From the NCBI GenBank assembly GCA_963793625.1, contig CAWCAT010000045.1:1-64000 (forward strand): DNA of 64,000 nucleotides, written 5' to 3'. Under the pieces are notes generated by a model. That model saw only the letters and a list, made by a program, of their open reading frames with translations. It was not told where the DNA came from and made no database searches. Source of the stretch: G963668605 sp963793625. Lineage in GTDB: Bacteria > Acidobacteriota > Terriglobia > Bryobacterales > Bryobacteraceae. A program made the translations under genes and the position numbers. The number at the start of each line of letters is the position of its first letter. Position 1 is the first letter of the stretch. Of the stretch, positions 19,157-28,490 are shown in pieces.

Positions 19157-20525
19157 ATGCCTCCAGTCCCTTATGATCAGCTACGCGTGGCGCTCGCGTT
19201 CTGGCTGCCCTATCTCATCATTGCGTCAATCTGCCTCGCGGCCGGGCTCGCCGCACTTACTCTGTCGCTGCTGCGTTCACGCGATAAACTGCTACTCTGG
19301 ATCGGCATCTTCGCCACGCTCTACGGTCTCCGGCTGTTCTGCGAAAACGACCTCCTTCGCATCGCCCTCGGCGTACCAAATATGAGTGTGCCCGTCAACG
19401 TGGTTACGTATCTGATTCCGATCCCATACGTGCTCTTTTTTCGCGAACTGTTCGGAAGCGGCTGGAAGTCTTCTATCCAGATTTGGCTCTGGCTGCAGTT
19501 GATCTTTGCGCCCATCGCCATCCTGGCAGGGCCCGTTGCGGGCTACTCAGTTTGGACGGGGATTGCCAACAATTCTCTTATCGTCGGGGGTAGCGTGCTC
19601 GTGCTTGCGCCACTGCTCTTCGGCGTTCGCGCTAAAGTGCCCGCGATACTGCGCTATTCCATCTCCGCTTTCCTGCTGATCGCACTTGCCACGAATCTCG
19701 GCCTCCGCATCGCCAGACGCGACGTAGAACCTCTCGGCTTCCTGATTCTCATTGCCGGCCTTGCCTATTCTGCCGCGCAACACGCGCTGGACCGCGACCG
19801 GAAACTCGCCGCAGTCGAGAGCGAACTCGCCACCGCACGGCGTATCCAGGCTTCCATTCTCCCTCGCACCATGCCGGAACTTGCCGGTCTTCGATTGTCC
19901 GCATGCTATCGCCCCATGACGGAGGTTGCAGGTGATTTCTATGACTTCATTCAGATCGATGAGCGCCGTCTTACGGTTCTCGTTGCGGACGTCTCCGGGC
20001 ATGGTGTTCCCGCGGCCCTGATTGCGTCCATGGTGAAAGTTGCGTTCGCAATGCAGTCTTCGCACGCGTCGGATCCGGCGGCAATTCTTCTTGGACTCAA
20101 TGGCATTTTGAACGGCATGCTGGACGGCCAATTCGTTACAGCGGCCTGCGCCCACATAGATCTCGAGGCGCACACCATAGCCTACGCCGGTGCCGGACAC
20201 CCTCCGGCAATTCTGGTAAGCCGAGCCTCTGGTGAGTTAATCGAACTCGCAGAGAACGGCCTGTTTCTCAGGGCCGTTCCGTAACGCTTCCTACACGACT
20301 ATCTGCGCACCTTTCCGCCCGGGAGACCGCCTGTTGCTCTACACCGACGGTATCGTGGAAGCAACCTATTCGGATGGTGAGCCGTTCGGTCCAGCCCGTC
20401 TCCGCGAATTTGTCGCCGCACAGTTGAACTCGGAACCTGTGGCGTTCCTTGATGCCCTGATCAACACCGTATCGATGCGGGAGCAGGAAGATGATCTCAC
20501 GGTTGTCGTGGCCGAGGCTCTTTAA
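19157..20525 (+). CDS. membrane PP2C/SpoIIE-type serine phosphatase, one frameshift
   Basis: An N-terminal membrane domain (about residues 10-215, seven or eight hydrophobic helices) is followed by a short linker helix (RDRKLAAVESELATARRIQ) and a SpoIIE/RsbU phosphatase. Metal-binding motifs are present: EVAGDFYDF and LVADVSGHGVPAAL, then AYAGAGHPPAIL. Near 20280 one extra base (CTC-A-GGG) causes a stop; in the +1 frame the domain continues with RNASYTT, LLLYTDGIVEA and EQEDDLTVVV to TAA 20523-20525. The repaired protein is about 455 residues. Family members dephosphorylate anti-sigma antagonists, but no partner-switch genes lie here. The end overlaps the convergent glyoxalase-fold gene by 4 bp. 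Confidence 0.85.
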
Positions 20526-20920
20526 TAGATGGACCAGACTCCCGGAGTAGCGATCTCGACCAGATGCCGGTCGGGATCCCGAAAATAAACGCTGTGGCCG
20601 CCGAGTTCCCACGCACGCTTTTCTTCCACAGCGATTCCATTTTCCGCCAGCCATGTATCCCATTTCTCCAGTTCCGCTGCAGGGATCGCGAACGCGAGAT
20701 GAAGCTCTCCGTCCCCATCGTGCGGCGACTGGATCTCAAGCGAAGCGCCCTTTTTGAACAGCAACAAAACCTGGCGGTTACCGGCTTCCATCGCGCAGCC
20801 GCGCCCACCAAAATCGCTAATGACCCGAAAGCCGAAGATCTTTGCGTAGAACTGAGCCGAAGCGGCAACATCGGTCACGTAAAGCGAGGACTCCAGAATT
20901 CCATTGGTTTTTGGCGGCAT
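20522..20920 (-). CDS. glyoxalase/bleomycin-resistance-fold protein
   Basis: 132 residues forming one vicinal-oxygen-chelate unit: the first beta-alpha-beta module begins ILESSLYVTDVAASAQFY, and the second holds GELHLAFAI and ends VYFRDPDRHLVEIATP. Candidate metal ligands are Glu near residue 9, His near 73 and Glu near 123. Length is normal for a single VOC domain, which usually dimerises. Members include glyoxalase I, dioxygenases and resistance proteins that bind drugs; the actual substrate cannot be read. It is convergent with the phosphatase gene (4-bp overlap). Confidence 0.88.
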   Translation of the reverse strand: MPPKTNGILESSLYVTDVAASAQFYAKIFGFRVISDFGGRGCAMEAGNRQVLLLFKKGASLEIQSPHDGDGELHLAFAIPAAELEKWDTWLAENGIAVEEKRAWELGGHSVYFRDPDRHLVEIATPGVWSIY

Positions 20921-20997
20921 ATTGATTCTCCATTAAGTGAATCCGAGTAGAATATCTTCTGCATTAGTCAAAATAAAATGTCACAATCTAATAATTA

Positions 20998-21396
20998 ATG
21001 TTACTCTTCCTCGCCCTAATGATGGCAGCCGTTGCTGCTGCTGAAAACGTGCACTACAAGACTTTGGCCGAAGGTGTCCTCGAGGAACGTCTGAGACTTG
21101 CTCACCCCACTAACTTGGAGCGCTACAAACGTCTAAAAAATCTTTTTGCTGAATCCGGCTGCAAGGACGAGTTTTTGCGCGAGCAAGCCGTCAAGGGTTC
21201 GAAAGAGCCCAACATGATTTGTGCAGTCCCCGCAGCGGGCGAGCATCCGCGCAAAATCATCGTAGGCGCGCATTTCGATTCTGTTGGCAGCGGTGACGGC
21301 ATCATCGATAACTGGTCAGGGGCGGTCCTGCTGCCAAGCCTAGTTCATATCGGCCCTTCTAGCCTATCTCGACCAGAGTCTGCCATAGGAGCATAA
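20998..21396 (+). pseudogene. M28 aminopeptidase, truncated after the first metal motif
   Basis: ATG 20998 gives a signal peptide and the N-terminal half of a secreted zinc aminopeptidase: PNMICAVPAAGEHPRK, IIVGAHFDSV (first zinc ligands His and Asp) and GIIDNWSGAVLLPSL, where the metal-bridging Asp lies. It then runs into unrelated sequence (VHIGPSSLS) and stops at 21396. The Glu-Glu and second His motifs needed for zinc binding are missing and I do not find them in other frames before the next gene at 21405. The break therefore looks like a deletion, with the M48-like gene joined closely behind. Confidence 0.65.
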
Positions 21397-21404
21397 TTGA
21401 GGTT

Positions 21405-22133
21405 ATGACCTGCTATCGCTTAGGTCTTCTTCTCACGTTTGCGTTGAGCGCCGTGGCGCAACAGCCTACGTTCACTGCGCTTGAGGCACAATGGCGCGAG
21501 AGGGCGCTGCCTCAACTCGAAAGCCAGCAGGCCGTCAAAACGGTCGATCCTGAAGCCAGTCAGTACGTGGTGGTTTTGGGTAATCGCCTCGCCTATGCAA
21601 CTCCTCAACCAACCGCATTCCCATGCCGATTCATTCTCTACGACGATAATGTGGGCCTGAAGGTGCCGGGGTTCGGTTCACTGAAGCAGACGAACCAAGT
21701 AAATGCGCTACCAGGCGGCATCATAGTCGTACCTTTGAGTCTTTTTGCGGTAACGACTGATGAAGCCGAGTTTTCGGCGGCGCTCGCCAGGGGCGTCGCG
21801 CATGTGTCACTGCGGCACTTCATGCGCACCGGAGCTCGATCATCAGCACTCCCGCCCGCACAACGAATTCCGAAGACGTGGCTCTTCTCTCGATCGTTCG
21901 AGAGTGAGGCCGACCTTGCAGCAACTCAAATTCTGGCCCGTACCGGATTCAATCCAGAAGCCGTGGTGCGTTATGCAAGGAATTCGCGAGCGTCTTTCGA
22001 TACCGCGGATCGAAGGGTTGGCGTGGTCCAGGACGCAATCTCCAAACTGCCGTCACGGACCTACTGCCCGGACTACAGCCCCCAGTTCGACGCTCTCAGA
22101 ACCCGACTGGCGCAGACACCCGTAAGACTCTAA
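21405..22133 (+). CDS. M48-like secreted protein lacking the HExxH motif
   Basis: 242 residues with a signal peptide (1-19, LSAVAQQ). The organisation follows M48 peptidases: a strand region with VLGNRLAYATP, FILYDDNVGLKVPGFG and QVNALPGGIIVVPLSLF, then the active-site helix and the ESEAD block (about 166-170). In that helix, however, the expected HExxH reads Arg129-Gly-Val-Ala-His133, so the first zinc His and catalytic Glu are both replaced. The second His and the third-ligand Glu remain. Protease activity is therefore unlikely; a binding or chaperone role, or decay, are the alternatives. It starts 8 bp after the M28 remnant. Confidence 0.72.
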   Translation: MTCYRLGLLLTFALSAVAQQPTFTALEAQWRERALPQLESQQAVKTVDPEASQYVVVLGNRLAYATPQPTAFPCRFILYDDNVGLKVPGFGSLKQTNQVNALPGGIIVVPLSLFAVTTDEAEFSAALARGVAHVSLRHFMRTGARSSALPPAQRIPKTWLFSRSFESEADLAATQILARTGFNPEAVVRYARNSRASFDTADRRVGVVQDAISKLPSRTYCPDYSPQFDALRTRLAQTPVRL

Positions 22134-22191
22134 TTCAGAACGCAACTGTGTTGGCAGGAACCTATCACAACACCTCGGTGTCTACCACAAC

Positions 22192-23487
22192 GTGAGAAAA
22201 GTGCAGTGGATACCGCTCGTGTGCCTGGCCGTGTTGTCGTGCCGGGCGGAGCAGTTCGTCAGCCCGCGCATCGCGGCTCTCGAAAGAAAAGTGAAAGCCA
22301 ACGTCAGCGGTGCAACCGAACAGTTTTGGTCTGAGGTGAAGCAACAGGGCACACCATTGATAGAGCCAGACCAAGACAGTAACAACCTGCTTGTTACTTA
22401 CCTGTGGCAGGGAAGACCCGGCGATCGCAACGTGGCGGTACTCGGGGATGGCACTCCAGGCGAGCCAGGCAGCAATCAACTGACGCTGCTCACAGGAACC
22501 GACGTTTGGCACCGCACTTATCGCTACCGAAGAGATGCTCGCTTCAACTATTCGCTATCTCCAAACGACGCGCTCACGCCACTGATGAGCTTGCCGCCCG
22601 CGGAGTTCGCAAAGCGTTTCGCCACCGTGCAGCCCGATCCCCTGAATCCGAACCGGTCGAATGGTGCCATGCCGATGTCGATCGTCAGTTTGCCTGGCGC
22701 GCCGGCTCAGCCCTGGATCGAGAAACGTGCGGGCGTGCCCGCCGGAACTGTTACGGAAGTAAAGATTCAGAGCAAGATCCTTGGATACGAGCGGACCATC
22801 TGGATCTACGCGCCCGCTAAGTACGCGGAAACGAACATTACTTACGGCTTGGTGCTGTTATTCGATGGCGAAAGCTATGTTAGACCCGGCGCGCCAGGCT
22901 CTGCGGTTCTGGATAACCTGATTGCGGAAAAGCGCGTGCCGCCAGTAGTCGCGGTTGGTATAGGCAACGTGATGGGCAAACGCAGTAGCGAACTAACCTG
23001 CAACGAAGCCTTCGCCCGATTCCTCGCTGAGGAACTTATCCCACATATCCGCGAGCGCTTTCGAGTAAGCCATGACCCCCACCGTATAGTCATTGGTGGT
23101 TCCAGTTACGGAGGGCTCGCCGCCTCGTTCGCCGCGTTGCGTTATCCCGGCGTATTCGGGAATGTGCTCTCTCAATCCGGGTCGTACTGGTGGAAGCCCG
23201 TCGCTGATTCCCAATTCGAATGGGTAACGCGTCAGTACTCCGAGCAACCCAGTCGCGATGTTCGATTCTACGCCGAAGTCGGGCTGATGGAGAACTCGCA
23301 ATTCCCTAACGGACGGCCAACTCAACTGGCAGCCAACCGCCACTTTCGCGACGTCCTCCGCACGCGTGGCTACAAGATCACATACTCGGAATTCAATGGC
23401 GACCACTCGATGCTGAACTGGCGCGGATCCCTGGCGAACGGCCTGATCGAATTGCTCGGCTCACCCGAATCCGCGCCTGTCAATTAA
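22192..23487 (+). CDS. secreted enterochelin-esterase-like alpha/beta hydrolase
   Basis: 431 residues from GTG 22192 with a signal peptide (LVCLAVLSCRAEQF; the Cys may act as a lipobox). Residues 40-170 resemble the N-terminal beta-sandwich of Fes-type esterases (NLLVTYLWQGRPGDRNVAV). Residues 190-425 are an esterase-D-type hydrolase: nucleophile motif GGSSYGG, then NVLSQSGSYWW, and a C-terminal FNGDHSMLNW carrying the likely catalytic His. It probably cleaves an ester-linked extracellular compound; siderophore hydrolysis is known for the family but no siderophore genes lie nearby. Length is normal. Confidence 0.85.
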   Translation: MRKVQWIPLVCLAVLSCRAEQFVSPRIAALERKVKANVSGATEQFWSEVKQQGTPLIEPDQDSNNLLVTYLWQGRPGDRNVAVLGDGTPGEPGSNQLTLLTGTDVWHRTYRYRRDARFNYSLSPNDALTPLMSLPPAEFAKRFATVQPDPLNPNRSNGAMPMSIVSLPGAPAQPWIEKRAGVPAGTVTEVKIQSKILGYERTIWIYAPAKYAETNITYGLVLLFDGESYVRPGAPGSAVLDNLIAEKRVPPVVAVGIGNVMGKRSSELTCNEAFARFLAEELIPHIRERFRVSHDPHRIVIGGSSYGGLAASFAALRYPGVFGNVLSQSGSYWWKPVADSQFEWVTRQYSEQPSRDVRFYAEVGLMENSQFPNGRPTQLAANRHFRDVLRTRGYKITYSEFNGDHSMLNWRGSLANGLIELLGSPESAPVN

Positions 23488-23488
23488 A

Positions 23489-26400
23489 TTAAAATACCAA
23501 CCGCGCACCCACCTGAATAACCCGATTACCCGAGCGATTCAAGATCTTGCCGAAGTCACTCGAGTTCATCGCCACATTCGGATTGTTCAGATTGTTGTGG
23601 TTCAGGAAGTTGTAAGCTTCGCCGCGAAGTTGCAGGAACTTACTTCCCTGATGTGGAACTTCTTGAGCAGTGCAAGGCTTGCATTCCAACGTGGCCGGTC
23701 CCACGAGTGCATTGCGTGGCAGCGTGCCGAATACGGTTCGTGACGCGGGTGCTGTCGAACAGCGGTGGTATCGAAGTAGCGAACGGCCTTCTGGTCGCGC
23801 GTGCCGCTGGTGTAAGTGATCGGTCTTACAAGATCCGGACGGTCGCCCGCGACTGAGTCGAAGTTATAGTCCTGACCCAGCGTGACATTCAGGAAATCGC
23901 CACTGGTGATGGAGGTGGATCCCGAAAGCTGCCAGCCTCCCGCGATTCCGCGAACCAGAGCGGATGACTTGTGCAGCGACGGCAGATCGTAGAGGTAGAA
24001 CGCGCGGAACTGCTGGCGGTTGCCGTCGGGAGCGCGCTCGCCATCCAGTTCAGCGGATTCGCCGTTTGGATGTTGCTGTTGCCCGTCGGGTCTTCGTTCC
24101 AGATGTCGTAGAAGCTGCCCATATACATAAGTGAACCGCGCCGTCAGACCGCGCGCCGCACGGATATCGCCCGTCATCTGAAGCGAGTCATACCAGGTCC
24201 GGGCGCGCGTGTTGCACGATTCCCACGTGACTGAAGTTCGTCAGCGGGCGGCGTGCATCGATATTGCTCAGGCTGGCGTTAGCGGCCGGCAGCGGCATGT
24301 TTCCCGGCAGGATCTGCAGCATGTTGAAGCCGCGGTTGGCCACGTATCCGGCGGATGCGCTCAGGAACTTAGTAAGCTCCTTTTCAAACGTGACGTTCCA
24401 CTGGAGACTGTATGGCGTGCGGAAATCCTGCTCGAAGCCGACGATGTTATTCAGCCGCGGCGGGTAAGGGAAATTCGAGACGTCGGAGGTGAACGGCGTC
24501 GGCGGCTTGGTGTACACGATGGAGCGGCTGGTTCCCCAGATGTCGACCATGCTGCGCGTATCGCCGCCGTTGGCGCTCGGACGCCATGGCGGAGCTTCGA
24601 CACTCCACAACCGGATCTGCAGCGGGTTATACGAATAGTAAAAGCCCGCGCCGGCGCTAATCACGGTCTTGCCAGTCGCCGCTCAAATCATAAGCGGCTC
24701 CGAGTCTGGGAGCGAAGTTGGTCAAGTCGTTTTTGGCGAACCCGGTGGGAACGCCCTTGATCTCCGGCAAAGGCCAGGTTCAGTGGTGCGTTCGGATACT
24801 GGTCCGACTGATGGCCGCGCACGAAAGCATCGGCGCGATTGTTGTCCTCTTTCGCCGGCTGGTAAAACTCGTAGCGCAATCCCGGCGTAAGCGTCAGGCG
24901 CGGAGTCACTTTCCATTCATCCTGCGCGAAGAAGAACGTGGACCACGTGTGGATGTTGTAGTCCAGAATACCGACGGTCGAGAAACGTGCTTACGCGCCC
25001 CATCAGAAAGTCGGCATAGGTGTAGCCGAACACGTTAATGGTCTGCTTTCCGGCCGGATCAGTGGAAGACGCGCGCCCGTCGAAGTTGAGCGTGGTGCTG
25101 TCCTGATCGTTGTGCTGGAACACGCCGTCACGCTGGATCTCGTATCCGAATTTGAGGTTGTGCCGGCTGCGCGTCCATGAGAGCGTGGAGCCGAAACGCA
25201 GGTTGTTCTGGTTGAAGATGCTGAGGTTGCCCTGCCGCGTGGAGAAGCCGTCGCCCGAGGAGCAGCATGGGCAGGTACTTGCGCGCGCCCTCCTGGACGA
25301 GCGGCCACTTGGCGCCGAAATCGGAAAGGTCGCGGCCCACATTGGGATTGCCGCGATCCGCGTCGAGGCGGCTCGTGGCGAATTTGCTCTCCAGGATCAG
25401 GTTCGGCCTGATCACCCAGATATGGCGCGCGATGCCCGTGTGCTGCTGGTTCTTGTTCACCTGTGGTCCGAAGGCGGGAATGTTTCCGTTGGCGTTCGTG
25501 TTGGCCTGATCGAAATGGCCCCAGGTGTGGAAGTAGCTCACCTGCAGCGAATGCGCCGGCGTTGAAATTGTGATCGCCTTTCGCGAGCAGTTCGTGGTTC
25601 TGGGTAGGATCCGTATAGCTCCAGATGTAGCGGTCGCCATAGTTGGCCACGGTGGGAATCATCTTCATCAGATTCTGCGCCACAGGGTCGAGCAGGCGTT
25701 GCGGGACGATGTTCCCGGCAAGCGGCTGGTGCGTATCGGGATCGTATAGCGGGGACTTAAACTGCGAGAAATCGCCGCCCGCCATCGCAGCCGTGGGGAA
25801 CTTGATGGTGTTCTGGAATCCCGCGGCCTGCTCGTAGATAATCCATGTAAGAGGCGAAGAAGAACGTCTTATTGCGTATCACCGGGCCGCCGGCCGTGCC
25901 GCCCCACTGCCGCAGCGGTCGACGGCGCGCGGCCGAACCACTTTGATTGCGGTTGAACGTGTTCGCGTTCAGCGCCTCATTGTGCAGGTGCATGAAAGCC
26001 GAACCATGCAGGGCGTTGGTGCCGGATTTCGTGATGATGTTGAAGACGCCGCCCGGTTGTTTGCCGAACTCCGCCGAAGTGTTGGAGGTCGATACGCTGA
26101 CTTCGGCTACCGCTTCCGGATTCGGAAACTGGAGCGCGGTGTTGCGGAACGGGCCAGTGTTGTCGCTGCCATCCAGGTAGAATACGTTGCGCGCCTGCCG
26201 GTTGCCATTCACATTAGCCGACGTTCCGGTAATGTTCATGACCTGCGAAGCGCCGTTGTTAATGCTGACGCCCGGAGCCATTTCCGCATAGGAGAGCGCA
26301 TTGCGTGTTGACGATGGCAAGTCAATCACCATCTTTTGCGGCACGTTGGTCGAGACCTGCGCCGAGACCGAATCGATTCGCACGGACTGCGCCGAAACTT

Positions 26401-26752
26401 CCACGGATTCGGAGACCGCGCCCACTTGCAGTGTCAGATCCACGCGAGTGTTGCGGTTCACGCCAACGTCGATGCCCGTCGCGCTTGCGGTCTTGAAGCC
26501 TGCCAATGAGGCCGTAACGGTGTACCGGCCAGGGGGCACGATGTTGAAGACGAATTCGCCCTCGCTGTTGGTCGAACGGGTAACCGCGAGCTTCGTGCCC
26601 TCATTCACCAGATCCACTTTGACCTTGGGCATCCGAGCGCCAGAAGGATCGCTCACCAGGCCCTGCACCGATCCGGTCACATCCTGTGCCAGTACGGAAA
26701 AAGAAAGCAGAAAAACAGCAGCAGTGAGCCGCAGAAAACGGGCATTCGACAT
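23489..26752 (-). pseudogene. Oar-type TonB-dependent receptor, many frameshifts
   Basis: ATG 26752 with GGAGG directly upstream. The first 300 residues are continuous: signal peptide ending VLAQ, carboxypeptidase-regulatory domain (GSVQGLVSDPSGARMPKVKV), and plug (SSTRNALSYAEMAPGVS, then EFGKQPGGVFNIITKSGTN). From about 25840 to the stop at 23489 the barrel continues but hops frame at roughly 25840, 25555, 25260, 24990, 24670, 24200, 24010 and 23640. It still ends in the outer-membrane signal VIQVGARLVF. The remaining coding signal in each piece implies recent damage or poor consensus. If repaired it would be about 1085 residues. A stem-loop touches its ribosome site (26757-26779). Confidence 0.82.
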
Positions 26753-26756
26753 GGAA

Positions 26757-26779
26757 CCTCCATCCCTGAAGCGGGATGG
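26757..26779 (-). promoter_or_regulatory. hairpin overlapping the receptor's ribosome site
   Basis: The mRNA leader of the receptor starting at 26752 contains a perfect 7-bp stem (CCATCCC / GGGATGG, plus-strand arms 26760-26766 and 26773-26779, 6-nt loop). Its inner edge includes the first two bases of the GGAGG ribosome site. It could limit translation initiation; no ligand-binding riboswitch core is seen. Confidence 0.35.
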
Positions 26780-26807
26780 AAGCATCATACTATGAAACGC
26801 CCCTGGC

Positions 26808-27664
26808 TCACCGTACCTTCAGCAACTCGAGCAGCTGTTCCACACTGTCTCCCGCGGTGAACTCGACGCTCCGTCCGTCAGCAACCGCGCGACTGGCAGA
26901 GTCCGGATCGTGGTACACCCAGATGGTGCTGAAGTCCGACCGCTCGAGCAGATTCGCCTTGCCCACTAACTCCACCAACTCACTGCCGGCGTGGAATCGT
27001 AATACATTGTGGTCCACCCAACCGGCTGGCTGAAGCGAGATGTTTATAGAGGGTGCCATCGTCAGGTAATTGTCGCCGTGCCCCGGTAAGTGAACCATCA
27101 ACGCCCCGCAAGTCATCCTCCATCCGTGCTGGGGTTCACGCAGCGTCTTGCCGTTGGAAACGACGCGAACGTATTCCAATAAAAACCTTTCCCCCGCTAC
27201 TTTGGAGGGCTCCGGGTTCGGGACTCCTGGTGAAGGTGGCCGGCCGGGGGGATCTTCAGTACGTCATAGATCCGCTCCCCTGTCGAAGGGTTGCGAAGGA
27301 TGTCAATCTGGACTGAATCTGCTACCCGCAGCAGTGCAAATTCACGGGTACTCGACAATGTCGGAATGTTCTCCCTATTTTTTAGCGGCTTGATCTGGAC
27401 CGTGAACGCATCCTGGCCGACTTTCCGCGCTTCAATGTCGTAGCCGAGCAGGATTTTGCCCTGCTTGTCCTTCACCAGTCGATGAGCGTCGTATCCAGCC
27501 GGTATGGTTTCCGAACCGCCACGGGATACCGGGCAGTTCGCACCCGTTGACTCACTATAGATTTCGATGCCGGTTCCGTCAACAAACCATATTTTCAGAA
27601 CATTCGGCGACCTGGTCTGGGCGAAAGCGGTAGCCGCGCATAGAAGCAGGATGCTTACGTTCAT
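26808..27664 (-). CDS. secreted protein of unknown function, one frameshift
   Basis: ATG 27664 overlaps the stop of the upstream remnant (ATGA). A signal peptide (LLLCAATAFAQ) precedes about 270 residues in two frames. The first runs to GERIYDVLKIPP near 27250. There a run of six G (27247-27252 region) coincides with the break, and adding one base restores PPSPGVPNPEPSKVAGERFL and the rest to the stop at 26808. The C-terminal half (LEYVRVVSNG, HGDNYLTMAPS, HNVLRFHAGSELVEL) looks like a small cupin-like or beta-rich domain, but I recognise no family. It is the third gene of the ECF sigma operon and may be its target or sensor. Confidence 0.6.
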
Positions 27665-27892
27665 TGCTGTACTTCTCCGGATCGAATCACGCGCGTCGCA
27701 CCGTTCTGCAACGGTTGAAAACCAGTTGCTTCCAGTCGAGTCACGTACCCTGTGTGCAGACCAGAGGCGTCGCCAAACGGAGCGTCGGTGTGTCGCTCTG
27801 TATTACGCGGTTACGCGAGCGTCCAGGGCAGGGGAGGGTTGCGGAGCCTCCCACTCACGAAGAACTGAACTCAGCGGATCGTCTTCCTTCAA
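27661..27892 (-). pseudogene. small sigma-linked gene, remnant lacking its membrane segment
   Basis: TTG 27892, preceded by AAAGGAG six bases upstream, overlaps the sigma-factor stop (TTGA). It reads DDPLSSVLREWEAPQPSP and then meets an in-frame TAA. The same frame continues with YRATHRRSVWRRLWS. Another frame supplies the end, TRLEATGFQPLQNGATRVI, stopping at 27661-27663 inside the next start codon. Both ends resemble a small acidobacterial protein often found after ECF sigma factors (from memory), in which I expect a hydrophobic helix between them; none is present here. The overlaps on both sides show that a complete gene once linked sigma factor and secreted protein. A possible former anti-sigma factor. 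Confidence 0.55.
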
Positions 27893-28413
27893 GAGAATCT
27901 CCTTTCAACCGCGGTCGACAACAGCGGAGCCAGCCGGTGCCGGAGCGTCTCCCTTGCCCTGTGCAGTCGAGCCTTTACTGCGCCGGTTTCTATCTTCAGC
28001 AAGCCGGCAATCTCTTCCAGCGCAAGCCCTTCAAACTCGAACAGGATAATCGCTTCCCGTTGTCCGAATGGAAGCGCCGCGACCGCACGCGCCACCACCT
28101 CAGAGCGCTCGGCGGAAAGCACGTCCTCGAGTGGGTCAAGTTCATGCTCGGTGATGTCCATTTCTGCGGACTCGCGCTCGGCGATGCGAAGTGTTTTGAA
28201 GGCTAAGTTGCGCGCGATCCCGAAGAGATACCCACGCAGCGAACCCTGCTCGGCCTCGAACGAAGCACCCTTAAGCAGCACCAGGAAGCATTCCTGAACT
28301 GCATCTTCAGATGTCGGCACGGAACCTGTGAGCCGCCAGGCGAAACGGAACAATGGCGTCCGGTGGGCGTTGTAGAGAGCCAGAAAAGCGGCCTCATCCC
28401 CTCGCCGGACCAT
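27889..28413 (-). CDS. ECF-type RNA polymerase sigma factor
   Basis: 174 residues from ATG 28413; an upstream GTG/ATG extension to 28494 is possible but would overlap the preceding gene and adds 27 atypical residues. Region 2 is at about 8-75 (AFLALYNAHRTPLFRFAW, EDAVQECFLVLLKG, GYLFGIARNLAFK). Region 4 is at about 115-165 (LPFGQREAIILFEFEGL, LEEIAGLLKIETGAVKARLH), the helix-turn-helix that reads the -35 element. It directs polymerase to an unknown regulon. It is the first gene of a unit with stop/start overlaps (TTGA at 27889) to a small remnant and then a secreted protein. If the remnant was an anti-sigma factor, this sigma may now be unrestrained. Confidence 0.88.
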   Translation of the reverse strand: MVRRGDEAAFLALYNAHRTPLFRFAWRLTGSVPTSEDAVQECFLVLLKGASFEAEQGSLRGYLFGIARNLAFKTLRIAERESAEMDITEHELDPLEDVLSAERSEVVARAVAALPFGQREAIILFEFEGLALEEIAGLLKIETGAVKARLHRARETLRHRLAPLLSTAVERRFS

Positions 28414-28490
28414 CGTCAGGCATCTTGTCCACACTATGTACTTGCGCCGAGCGGCAAGAAAGATACGCTGGCTGTGGCTGAACATTTCAA

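Noticed and set aside
27664..28206. Plus-strand frames opposite the sigma operon
   Set aside because: The minus strand reads a clear sigma factor with coupled downstream genes; the plus frames have Arg/Ser-rich chance composition.
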